DNA of 24,070 nt from DASTQL01 sp035761805 (GTDB taxonomy: Bacteria > Actinomycetota > Actinomycetes > Jiangellales > Jiangellaceae): positions 1 to 24,070 of the forward strand of contig DASTQL010000192.1 in assembly GCA_035761805.1 (NCBI GenBank), read 5' to 3'. Each line of letters starts with the position of its first letter. Within the stretch, counting starts at the first letter, position 1. Below the pieces are notes generated by a model that was not told the origin of the DNA, did no database searches, and saw only the letters and a program-made list of their open reading frames with translations. A program made the translations under genes and the position numbers. Shown here piece by piece: positions 1 through 7,273 of the stretch.

Positions 1-2268
1 GCCGTCGTCGGCGAGCGCCCGGACGGTCTCCTCGATGAAGAGCGGCACGCCCCCGGCCCAGCGGGCCACGAGTTCCCGGAGCTCGGCGACGCCGGGGGCG
101 TCCCCCAGCAACCGGCCGGTCAGCGCCAGAGCGTCCGGCTCGGGGAGCGGTTCGAGCGGCAGGACGGTGACGATGCTGCGGTGCTCCCAGATCGGGCGGT
201 ACTCGGGCCGGTAGGTGACGACGAGCAGCACCGGCGCGGTCGAGAGGCGATCGGTCAGCGAGTCGACCACCGCCAGGCTCTCGCCGTCGAGCCAGTGGGC
301 GTCTTCGACGACCACGAGCAGCGGGGCGGACACGGACGACTCCAGGAGGAGGTCGACCACCGACGCCACCGTGCGGCGACGTCGGATGCCCGGATCGAGG
401 GCCTCCCACTCCTCCACCGCCTCCGGATCCGGGTGAAGCCCCAGCAGGTCGGCGAGCGCCGTCGCAGGGCCGAGGGCTCTGCCGGGCCGGCCAGGGTCCA
501 CGCATCGGTCCAGGGCGGCCCGCGTGGCCTCGGGCGACGACTCGGGTGAGAGTCCGAGGACTTGTGCGACGGTCGGGCGCACTGCACCGAACGGGGTCGT
601 GGAGTCGAGGGCGGCCCCGACGGTGGTCAGGACGGTCCAGGCCGCCGGAACCCGGCGCGCGAGCTCGTAGACGAGCCGGGACTTGCCCACGCCCGGCTCG
701 CCGACGATGCCGACGACGTGGCCCCGCCCCTGGGTGACCGGTTCGATCAGCTCGTCCAGCAGGGCGAGGTGACGCTCGCGCCCGGTGAGGGTGGACAGCC
801 CGAACCGTGCCCGGGCCTCCCACGTCGTGGTCGGGGCCACCGATCCCAGCCGCCACCACGTGGTCGGGGTCGGGCGATCCCTCGACCCGACGTGCTCGAT
901 CGGCTCGGCGTCGACCACGCCCTGGGTGAGGTGCACGGTGTCGGCGCTGAGCACCGCCGTACCGGGCTCGGCGAGCCGGCCTGCGGCATGGGCCCGGTCG
1001 ACGGTAGGGCCGACGGCCCCGACGCCGGTCGCTACGTCGGTACGGACATCCTGTACCAGGACCTCGCCCGAGTGGACGCCGATCGCCAGCGACGCGCCGG
1101 ACAGCCCTTCCGCACGCTCCAGGGCGGCCGACGCCGCCCGGCAGGCACTCAGCGCGTGGTCCTCGGTCGCTCGCGGGATCCCGAACATCGCCGTGACGCC
1201 GTCCGTCCCCAGCGCGGTGACCGCGCCTCCGTAGCGGTGCACGACGTCGACGACCACGGCCAGCAACGGCTCGAGGGCCTCGGCAGCGTCCTCGGGATCG
1301 TCCGGGTGCTCGGTGGGCGGCGTGGTGCCGAGCGCGGCGACCAGGACGGTCACCACCTTGCGTTCGATCGGCCCGCGGCTGGTCTGCTGGTGCACGCCGT
1401 GGATGTCGTCGAGCCCGGCCGGCGCGGTGCCCGTGGCCGGCGCACTCCCCTCGTACGGGAGGTGGGCCGGCGCCTCGCGCGGGGGAGCGAGCGACTGGGA
1501 CGGTACCGAACGCGGCGGCGCGTTCAGGTGAGGAGCCTGGGCGAGCACGTCGGCCTGGAGGCGCTGCAGATCGGGCGACGGCTCGAGTCCGAGTTCGTCG
1601 GCGAGCAGGCGCCGGAAGTCGCTGTAGACCTCGAGCGCCTCGGCCAGCCGGCCGAGGCGGTAGCGCGCGAGCATGAGCACAGCCCTCGGCCTCTCCCGGA
1701 GGGGGTGCTGACGCGCCAGCATCTCGAGTTCGACGACCGCCTCGCCGTGGCGCCCGGCGGCGACCAGCGCCTCGCAACGGTCCTCCGCCGCGCTCACCCG
1801 CAGCTCCTCGAGCCGGGCGGCCTCCGCCTGGGCGAAGTCCTCCTCGGCGAGGTCGGCATAGGCGTCCCCCCGCCACAGCTCGAGCGCCTCGCCGAGCAGG
1901 TCGGCGCGCTCGGCGTCGGAGCCCGGACCGAGGTCGCGGGCCCGGCGGACGAGGTCCTCGAAGAGCAAGGCGTCGAGGTCGCCGGTGTCGGCCTCGAGGA
2001 GGTAGCCGCCGGGGTCGGTCAGCAGGCGGGCGGGTGCCCCGCTCGCCGAGAGCTGGCGACGCAGGCGGGAGACGTGAGAGTGCAGCGTGGCCGTCGATGC
2101 CGAGGTCGCAGCGTCACCCCAGAGGACGTGGACGAGGCGGTCGACGGTCACAGGGCGGTTGGCGTGCGCGGCCAGGGTGGCGAGCAGCCTGCGCTGCTTG
2201 GTGCCCGGGTCGTGGCCGTCCCCGAGGCGCGTCGGCCCCAGGACGCCGAGTCGACCGCCATCGCCCAC
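1..2268 (-). CDS. SARP/BTAD-type transcriptional regulator with cyclase-like and ATPase domains (3' end beyond window)
   Basis: This is a large multidomain transcriptional regulator; 756 codons are visible and the C-terminus lies beyond position 1. Residues ~6-78 form an OmpR-like winged-helix DNA-binding domain beginning RLGVLGPTRL. Residues ~92-244 form the bacterial transcriptional activation domain (ELGLEPSPDLQRLQ). Residues ~302-460 resemble a class III adenylate/guanylate cyclase domain (KVVTVLVAALG, TAMFGIP, GVHSGEV). Next comes a STAND/AAA ATPase with Walker A GEPGVGKS (~522) and Walker B VVVEDAHWLD (~645). The window ends in the GGVPLFIEE motif typical of these ATPases. The GTG at 2268 is preferred because GGAGGG lies 8 nt upstream; an in-frame GTG at 2298 is the alternative. 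The cyclase domain lacks the usual FADLVGS metal-binding motif, so it is probably not catalytic. The gene is divergent from the methyltransferase at 2601. Its target genes cannot be told from the sequence. Confidence 0.9.
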   Translation of the reverse strand, partial: MGDGGRLGVLGPTRLGDGHDPGTKQRRLLATLAAHANRPVTVDRLVHVLWGDAATSASTATLHSHVSRLRRQLSASGAPARLLTDPGGYLLEADTGDLDALLFEDLVRRARDLGPGSDAERADLLGEALELWRGDAYADLAEEDFAQAEAARLEELRVSAAEDRCEALVAAGRHGEAVVELEMLARQHPLRERPRAVLMLARYRLGRLAEALEVYSDFRRLLADELGLEPSPDLQRLQADVLAQAPHLNAPPRSVPSQSLAPPREAPAHLPYEGSAPATGTAPAGLDDIHGVHQQTSRGPIERKVVTVLVAALGTTPPTEHPDDPEDAAEALEPLLAVVVDVVHRYGGAVTALGTDGVTAMFGIPRATEDHALSACRAASAALERAEGLSGASLAIGVHSGEVLVQDVRTDVATGVGAVGPTVDRAHAAGRLAEPGTAVLSADTVHLTQGVVDAEPIEHVGSRDRPTPTTWWRLGSVAPTTTWEARARFGLSTLTGRERHLALLDELIEPVTQGRGHVVGIVGEPGVGKSRLVYELARRVPAAWTVLTTVGAALDSTTPFGAVRPTVAQVLGLSPESSPEATRAALDRCVDPGRPGRALGPATALADLLGLHPDPEAVEEWEALDPGIRRRRTVASVVDLLLESSVSAPLLVVVEDAHWLDGESLAVVDSLTDRLSTAPVLLVVTYRPEYRPIWEHRSIVTVLPLEPLPEPDALALTGRLLGDAPGVAELRELVARWAGGVPLFIEETVRALADDG

Positions 2269-2340
2269 GCCGCGAACCCTCCGGACCTCCCCGCTCACCT
2301 GCTGCGACGGTAGCCACCTCGGAGCGGTCTCGGAAGGCTT

Positions 2341-2368
2341 GACCAGGCGCAGTGTGCGACCCCTGGTC
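2341..2368. promoter_or_regulatory. Candidate dyad operator between the SARP and methyltransferase genes
   Basis: GACCAGG and CCTGGTC form a perfect 7-bp inverted repeat separated by 14 bp, so the half-site centres are 21 bp apart (two helical turns). It lies in the 332-bp divergent gap 2269-2600. Apart from this dyad, a small CCGGT-CTGT-ACCGG hairpin (2405-2418) and a possible 14-codon leader ORF (2557-2601), I see nothing convincing in that gap. The operator role is inferred. Confidence 0.3.
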
Positions 2369-2600
2369 CCGGCTCGGGGCGGGTCTGACTCATCCTCCCG
2401 TGGTCCGGTCTGTACCGGTGTGGCCGACGCGGTCGCTGTGGCGGCGGGTCATGGTGATCAACGGTCGTCGAGCACACGTCCGGTCACTGTCGTCCTCGTT
2501 CTCGCATTTGGCGCTGTCATGGCGCTGGCATCCGGCACCGGAGGAGACTGATCGACGTGCCCGACCGTCGTCGTGCGGCGGGCTTCGAGGAGGTCGTCTG

Positions 2601-3404
2601 ATGGCGGACGTGTGGGCGGTCTTCAATGAACTCGACGACGAGGCGCAGGCTCGGCTGGCCACCGTGCTGGAGACCCGTGGGGCGACCGGTCAACAGCGCG
2701 CCATGCGCCGTGCCTTCCTCGAGTCGGTGGCCTTCCCTCCGGCGGCCCGAGTGCTGGAGGTGGGTTGCGGCACCGGAGTGCTGACCAGGGTCCTCGCGGG
2801 GTGGCGGGGCGTCGGAGAGGTCGTCGGCGTCGACCTCGCGCCCGCCCTGGTGGCCCGCGCGCGACAGCTGGCGGCCGGGCTGTCGAACGTGCGGTTCGAG
2901 GAGGGCGACGCCCGCGCGCTGCGGCTGGACGACGACTCCTTCGACGTGGTGGTGTTCGACTCGACGCTCAGCCACGTCTCAGGGCCGGAGCGGGCGCTGG
3001 ACGAGGCGTTCCGGGTGATGAGGGCCGATGGGTGGCTTGCCGTCTTCGACGGCGACTACGCGACCGCGACGGTGGCACTCGGTCCGGACGATCCGCTCCA
3101 GACCTGCGTCGACGCCATGATGAAGGCGTCGGTGACGGACAGGCACGTGGTACGGCGGCTGGTCTCCCTGGCGCTCGGCGCGGGCTTCCGCTCACCCGTG
3201 CTGCGAAGTCACGGGCTGGCCGAGACAGAACCTGCCGACTACATGCTGACGGTGGTGGACCGCGGCGCGGACCTGCTCGGCAGTACCGGGTCGGCCGGAC
3301 CGGACCTGGTCGAGGCGCTGAAGCACGAGGCGCGGCAGCGCGTCGCCGGGGGGCGCTTCTTCGGGCACATCGCCTACGGCAGCCTGGCAGCGCGCAAGCC
3401 CTGA
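2601..3404 (+). CDS. Class I SAM-dependent methyltransferase
   Basis: The 267-aa protein has a seven-beta-strand Rossmann methyltransferase fold. SAM motif I is VLEVGCGTGVLTRVLA (~51-66), the acidic strand-2 end is VGVDLAP, motif II is GDARALRLDDDSFDVVV, and a motif III-like segment is EAFRVMRADGWLAVFDGD. The reading frame stays open upstream, but the ATG at 2601 is chosen because GAGGAGGT lies about 7 nt before it and the upstream sequence does not look like protein. The methyl acceptor is unknown; the fold is of the UbiE/Methyltransf_11 type used on small molecules such as quinones or sterols. It is followed after 108 bp by a LuxR regulator and then an FAD oxidoreductase in the same direction, so a small metabolic cassette is possible but not shown. 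Confidence 0.85.
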   Translation: MADVWAVFNELDDEAQARLATVLETRGATGQQRAMRRAFLESVAFPPAARVLEVGCGTGVLTRVLAGWRGVGEVVGVDLAPALVARARQLAAGLSNVRFEEGDARALRLDDDSFDVVVFDSTLSHVSGPERALDEAFRVMRADGWLAVFDGDYATATVALGPDDPLQTCVDAMMKASVTDRHVVRRLVSLALGAGFRSPVLRSHGLAETEPADYMLTVVDRGADLLGSTGSAGPDLVEALKHEARQRVAGGRFFGHIAYGSLAARKP

Positions 3405-3500
3405 GCTCGAGGCCGGTGGCCAGTGCCCGATGGCGAGACCTGGACGGTGCCCGCGAACGAGCGCGTGACGTCGGGGCAGACCCGATCACCATCCAGGTGG

Positions 3501-3512
3501 CACGATCGAACG
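3501..3512 (+). promoter_or_regulatory. Putative -10 of a leaderless transcript for the LuxR gene
   Basis: CACGAT is followed by exactly 6 nt and then the GTG at 3513. The A2 and T6 positions of an actinobacterial -10 are kept and the spacing matches other starts in this window. The hexamer is weaker than those of metF and crtE, and no clear -35 is seen. Confidence 0.3.
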
Positions 3513-5123
3513 GTGACCGACAGCCGCATCGCCGAGGCACGGGAGGCCCTGCGGGTCGGTGATGCCGGCGAGGCCCGCAGGATCCTGGAGCAGCTGGAGG
3601 CGACCGGGGAGACCCTGGAACTGTTGGCGGCCGCGTCGTTCGTGCTGTTGGAGTACCCACGGTCGATCGAGGAGATGGAGCTGGCCTACGCCGCCTACCG
3701 GGCGGCGGGTGAAGGCGCCGGCGCCGTCCGTACGGCGCGGACGCTCGGCGCCCTGCACGGGTCGACCGCGGGTGACTGGGCCGTCGCCAACGGCTGGATC
3801 GCCCGGGCCAGGAGCCTCATGAGCACATCGCCGGATCGGCGCGAACGTGGGTGGGTCGCGCTGACGGAGGGGATGTTCGACAGCCACCGTGGGGCCAAAG
3901 AGATGGCCTTCGGCCGGGCGCCCCAGATCGGTCATGAGACCGGCGATGCCAACCTGCTCTTCGCGGCATCTGCCTACCTCGGCGCCAGCATGGTCCACGA
4001 CGACCGCATCGAGGAAGGCATGGTGCTGCTGGACGAGGCACTGGCAGCCGTCGTCGGCGGCGAGGTCGACGAGTTCATCGTCATCGAGGAGATCTTCTGC
4101 CAGCTGTTCTCCGCCTGCGAGCATGCCCAGGACGTACGCCGGGCCGAGCAGTGGATCAGGGTGGGCGAGCAGATCGCGGACCGGCGTCGGCTGCCGGCGG
4201 TGTCGGCGTACTGTCGAACCCACTACGGCGGCATCCTCACCGCGGCTGGACGCTGGGCCGAGGCGGACGCAGCCTTGACGGAGGCCGTGCGCCTCTGGGC
4301 CTTGGGCAGACGCACTCTGAAGACCGGCGCGCTGGCGAGGCTGGCGGACCTGAGGGTCAAGCAGGGGCGCTACGAGGAGGCAGCGACCCTGCTCGAAGGG
4401 ATGACCGGTGACTCGGAGGCAGCCCGACCGCTGGCAAGTCTTCACCTGGCTCGCGGCGAGGCGCCGCTGGCCGAGGAGCTGCTGCAACGTGCGATCAGCC
4501 AGCACGAGGCGACCAGCGGTACCTGCATCCCGCTACTCTCGTTGCTGGTTGACGCGCAGCTGGCCTGCGGCGAGGACCCCCGCGACACGATCGAGGCGAT
4601 GGCCGCCTGTGCCGCGGCGCACCCGACCGTCTACGCCCGGGCGTCGTTGGCGCTGGCCCGAGGCCGGGCCGGTGAGGGAGACCCACGTACCTGCCTCCGG
4701 GATGCTCTGCACGGGTTCACGGAGGCCCAGCTACCGCTCGAGGCGTCGCTGTGCCGGCTCGACCTGGCCAATGCCTGCCGGAACGACTCCCCGGAGGTGG
4801 CCGCTGCCGAGGCCCGCGCCGCTCTCGACCAGTTCGAGAAGCTCCAGGCCGCCCGGTACGTCGACGCAGCGGCAGCCGTGCTGCGCCGGCTCGGGGAGAG
4901 GGTCGCGCCGTCCCGGCCGGTGGGCAGGGTGCTCACCCGGCGGGAGCAGGAGGTCCTCGAGCTGCTGGGGGCGGGGCTGTCGAACCCGGAGATCGCCGAG
5001 CGGCTGTTCATCAGCCGCAAGACGGTGGAGCACCATGTCAGCAACGTCCTGAGCAAGCTCGGCCTTCGCAACCGCGGTGAGGCCGTGGCATATGCGGTCC
5101 GCCAGGCACCCGCCGCGAAATAG
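3513..5123 (+). CDS. LuxR-family transcriptional regulator with TPR-like N-terminus
   Basis: The 536-aa protein ends in a clear LuxR/NarL helix-turn-helix at residues ~470-528 (LTRREQEVLELLGAGLSNPE, then IAERLFISRKTVEHHVSN). Residues ~1-460 are Ala/Leu/Glu-rich amphipathic helices resembling tetratricopeptide repeats. There is no Walker A motif, no receiver domain and no PAS domain, so this is neither a LAL/MalT ATPase regulator nor a standard response regulator. The GTG at 3513 (VTDSRIAEAREAL) is chosen over a start 30 codons upstream because the extension is not helical and is of unlikely composition. The gene lies 108 bp after the methyltransferase and 116 bp before the FAD oxidoreductase, which it may control. 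The ligand is unknown. Confidence 0.85.
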   Translation: MTDSRIAEAREALRVGDAGEARRILEQLEATGETLELLAAASFVLLEYPRSIEEMELAYAAYRAAGEGAGAVRTARTLGALHGSTAGDWAVANGWIARARSLMSTSPDRRERGWVALTEGMFDSHRGAKEMAFGRAPQIGHETGDANLLFAASAYLGASMVHDDRIEEGMVLLDEALAAVVGGEVDEFIVIEEIFCQLFSACEHAQDVRRAEQWIRVGEQIADRRRLPAVSAYCRTHYGGILTAAGRWAEADAALTEAVRLWALGRRTLKTGALARLADLRVKQGRYEEAATLLEGMTGDSEAARPLASLHLARGEAPLAEELLQRAISQHEATSGTCIPLLSLLVDAQLACGEDPRDTIEAMAACAAAHPTVYARASLALARGRAGEGDPRTCLRDALHGFTEAQLPLEASLCRLDLANACRNDSPEVAAAEARAALDQFEKLQAARYVDAAAAVLRRLGERVAPSRPVGRVLTRREQEVLELLGAGLSNPEIAERLFISRKTVEHHVSNVLSKLGLRNRGEAVAYAVRQAPAAK

Positions 5124-5239
5124 GTGAGCTCCCCGATACCGCGCCGGCGCCGAGCGGCGACGCTGCCGGGATCAGCCGGTGGTCTCGGGGCCGAGCCGTT
5201 GCCGTTACCTGGACCACCCTCCCGCCCGAGGAGGACGCC

Positions 5240-6442
5240 ATGTACGACGCCATCGTGATCGGCGCTCGAGCGGCCGGTTCGCCCACCGCCATGCTGCTGG
5301 CCCGCAGGGGCTACCGCGTGCTCGTGGTGGACCGCGCCACGTTCCCCAGCGACACGTTGTCCACGCACGTGGTCCACGCGCCTGGGGTGGCGGCCCTGCG
5401 CCGGTGGGGGCTGCTGGACCGGGTCGTGGCGACGGGATGCCCACGCATCGAGACGTACTCGTTCGACTTCGGGCCCGTGACCATCCGCGGCACGACGAGA
5501 CCGGTCGACGGCATCACCACTGCGTACGCGCCTCGGCGTACCGTCCTGGACAGCATCCTCGTCGAGGCAGCCGCACGAGCGGGCGCCGAGGTGCGGGAGG
5601 GCTTCAACGTCGACGCCCTGGTTCTGGACGACGAGGTCGTGGTCGGCATCCGGCACGGCCGGACGGTCGAACACGCCCGGATCGTCATCGGCGCGGACGG
5701 GCGCACCAGCCACGTCGCCAGGACGGTCCGGGCCCCGGCGTACAACGACAAGCCGAAGGTGCAGTACGGCTACTACACCTACTTCAGCGAGCTGCCCGTC
5801 GACGGCCTCGAGAACTACATCCGGCCCGACCGCGGTTTCGGCTGCGCCCCCACCAACGACGGCCTCACCATGATCGTCGCCGGCTGGCCGTACGCCGAGG
5901 CCCGTGTCTACAAGGCCGACGTCGAGGCCAACTTCCTGGCCACGCTGCGTGCGGTGCCGAGCGTCGCCGCCCGGCTGGAAGGCGCACGCCGCGAGGAACC
6001 GTTCCTCGGTGGCGCCGTGCCCGGTTACCTCCGCAAGCCGTTCGGCCCAGGCTGGGCGCTCGTCGGCGACGCCGGCTACAACAAGGATCCGATCACCGCC
6101 CAGGGCATCACCGACGCCTTCCACGACGCCGAGCGGTGCGCGGACGCGATCGACAGGTGGCTGAGCGGCTCCTCCTCCTTCGACCCGGCAATGTCGGCCT
6201 GGCACCGCGAACGCGACGCCCGGGTGATGCCGATGTACGAGTTCACGTCGCAGCTCGCCACGCTCGAGCCGCCACCGCCGGAGATGCAGCAGCTGTTCGG
6301 CGCGATGGACGGTAACCAGGAGGCGATGGACGGCTTCGTGAGCGTCGTCTCCGGCGCCGTCTCCCCGCAGGAGTTCTTCTCCCCGCACAACGTGAGCCGC
6401 ATCCTGGCCCATGACCGCCGGAGGCTGCCGCAGCCGGCGTAG
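5240..6442 (+). CDS. FAD-dependent oxidoreductase, PHBH-fold (geranylgeranyl-reductase / aromatic hydroxylase-like)
   Basis: The 400-aa flavoprotein has an N-terminal dinucleotide-binding loop VIGARAAGS (6-14). Here the middle glycine of GxGxxG is replaced by Arg, as in one common actinobacterial subfamily. The second motif is VIGADGRTSHVAR (~148-160, the DG motif), and the FAD ribityl-binding motif is WALVGDAGYNKDP (~271-283). This set identifies a class A flavoprotein monooxygenase / geranylgeranyl-reductase-like fold; the substrate cannot be told. The start is well supported by GAGGAGG 6 nt before the ATG. The gene follows the LuxR gene in the same direction. A strong hairpin covers its stop codon, and the next gene is convergent. 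Involvement with the carotenoid genes 9 kb away is possible but unsupported. Confidence 0.85.
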   Translation: MYDAIVIGARAAGSPTAMLLARRGYRVLVVDRATFPSDTLSTHVVHAPGVAALRRWGLLDRVVATGCPRIETYSFDFGPVTIRGTTRPVDGITTAYAPRRTVLDSILVEAAARAGAEVREGFNVDALVLDDEVVVGIRHGRTVEHARIVIGADGRTSHVARTVRAPAYNDKPKVQYGYYTYFSELPVDGLENYIRPDRGFGCAPTNDGLTMIVAGWPYAEARVYKADVEANFLATLRAVPSVAARLEGARREEPFLGGAVPGYLRKPFGPGWALVGDAGYNKDPITAQGITDAFHDAERCADAIDRWLSGSSSFDPAMSAWHRERDARVMPMYEFTSQLATLEPPPPEMQQLFGAMDGNQEAMDGFVSVVSGAVSPQEFFSPHNVSRILAHDRRRLPQPA

Positions 6443-6453
6443 GCGGCAGCCTC
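6421..6453. terminator. Hairpin terminator between convergent genes
   Basis: GAGGCTGCCG and CGGCAGCCTC form a perfect 10-bp stem with a 13-nt loop. It spans the stop codon of the FAD oxidoreductase (TAG 6440-6442) and lies just before the convergent stop at 6463. There is no T-tract, as is common in GC-rich actinobacteria. Its position between converging genes suggests a bidirectional terminator. Confidence 0.55.
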
Positions 6454-6462
6454 GGCGTCGGA

Positions 6463-7128
6463 TCAGACGGTCATCAGCACGGTGCCGGCCCACGGCACGC
6501 CTGCCGTGGTGGCCGAACCACCGGACGTGGAGGACCCTTCCGACTCGTCCGACCCGCTGGAGTCGTCCGCGCCGTCCTCGTCGTCGTGGCACTCACCGGG
6601 ACCCATCCCGCCGCCCGGCCCGAAGCCTCCCGGACCACGGCTGCGACCCGCGAACCCCTCGCGCTCCACCATCGCGGCGATGCGCTCGGGCAGCGCGGCC
6701 TTCATCTCCTCGGCCCGGTCCTCGTCGACACGTCCGTCCTCGACCGCCTGGTCGAGCCGCTCCGTCGCGGCCGCCACAAGGGCGTCCACGACCTCCTGCA
6801 CGTCGACACCCTGTTCCTCGGCCACGTCCGCCATGGACTGCCCGTCCTCGAGCGCCGACAACAGCTCGGACTCGGTCACACCCAGGGCATCCGCGGCGGT
6901 CTCGAGCCCCTCGCCGAGCATCATCCCGTGACCGCCGGGACCACGTCCGTCCATGAACTGCCGGTCGCCGCGCGTCGCATCCTCCTGAGTCGCATCGGGC
7001 CCGGGGGACTCGGTCCCCTCGTCCTGGGCCAGTGACGTCAGCGGGGCGAAGAGCAGGGCGCCGAGGAGGGCACCGCCGGCCACACCCGCGGCGACACCCC
7101 CCATGCGCCCGAGCCTGGTCCTGTCCAT
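6463..7128 (-). CDS. Secreted acidic helical protein of unknown function, linked to a two-component system
   Basis: The 221-aa protein starts with a signal peptide or N-terminal anchor (hydrophobic ~10-33, possible cleavage after SLA). A Gly/His/Met segment (~61-72) is followed by a charged helical domain (~75-157) with ALGVTESELLSALEDGQSMA and VDALVAAATERLDQAVEDGR. The tail is Gly-rich, then Asp/Ser-rich. Similar helical secreted proteins occur widely in actinobacteria without a known role; the Gly/His/Asp-rich parts could bind metal, but this is speculative. The start is supported by GGAGGAG just upstream of the ATG. It lies downstream of the response regulator and kinase on the same strand. 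Its own upstream region holds the GTTC-repeat box also found before the response regulator, so it is a likely target of that system. It contains a single Cys (~180). Confidence 0.75.
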   Translation of the reverse strand: MDRTRLGRMGGVAAGVAGGALLGALLFAPLTSLAQDEGTESPGPDATQEDATRGDRQFMDGRGPGGHGMMLGEGLETAADALGVTESELLSALEDGQSMADVAEEQGVDVQEVVDALVAAATERLDQAVEDGRVDEDRAEEMKAALPERIAAMVEREGFAGRSRGPGGFGPGGGMGPGECHDDEDGADDSSGSDESEGSSTSGGSATTAGVPWAGTVLMTV

Positions 7129-7178
7129 CTCTCTCCTCCGTAGCTCCGAGGTCTACCTTCCACTCCCCAATCTCGTCG

Positions 7179-7203
7179 GCGAACCTCAGAGAACGCTGTG
7201 AAC
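7179..7203 (-). promoter_or_regulatory. Putative response-regulator box upstream of the secreted-protein gene
   Basis: Read on the minus strand there are three GTTC-type repeats (GTTCAC, GTTCTC, GTTCGC) starting 9 and 10 bp apart. Roughly one-turn direct repeats of GTTCAC type are known as binding sites of OmpR/PhoB-family regulators, for example the Streptomyces PHO box. The site lies 51-75 bp upstream of the ATG at 7128 and matches the box at 9356-9379, including an identical GTTCACAGC. Confidence 0.5.
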
Positions 7204-7219
7204 GGGCCCAGAAGGCCCG
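7203..7219. terminator. Short hairpin after the sensor-kinase gene
   Basis: CGGGCC and GGCCCG pair around a 5-nt loop (CAGAA). The hairpin is about 50 bp past the kinase stop on the minus strand and touches the GTTC box. It has no T-tract. It may attenuate read-through into the secreted-protein gene, but the evidence is weak. Confidence 0.25.
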
Positions 7220-7247
7220 CTGAGTCCGGTGGAGGACTTCCCGGTCT

Positions 7248-7273
7248 CGTCATCTCCCCGTCATCCCGTCATC
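7248..7273. repeat. Three direct CGTCATC repeats at the kinase stop
   Basis: CGTCATC occurs at 7248-7254, 7259-7265 and 7267-7273, with start spacings of 11 and 8 bp. The last copy overlaps the kinase stop codon. They lie 120-145 bp upstream of the secreted-protein start and could be a second regulatory site or chance repetition. Confidence 0.3.

Noticed and set aside
562..2313. Long plus-strand open frame (583 codons)
   Set aside because: It lies opposite the SARP regulator, which has clear domains in the minus frame. The plus product is Arg/Gly/Pro-rich with no motif, a usual antisense shadow in high-GC DNA.
2352..2600. N-terminal extension of the methyltransferase
   Set aside because: The strong ribosome binding site before 2601 and the lack of protein-like composition upstream argue for 2601.
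5184..5195. Small palindrome CTCGG-GG-CCGAG between the LuxR and FAD oxidoreductase genes
   Set aside because: Five-bp arms in GC-rich DNA are expected by chance; no T-tract or second copy supports a role.
4631..6592. Minus-strand open frame of 653 codons
   Set aside because: It is antisense to the LuxR and FAD oxidoreductase genes, both with strong motifs. Its composition is His/Arg/Gly/Val-biased and without a domain.
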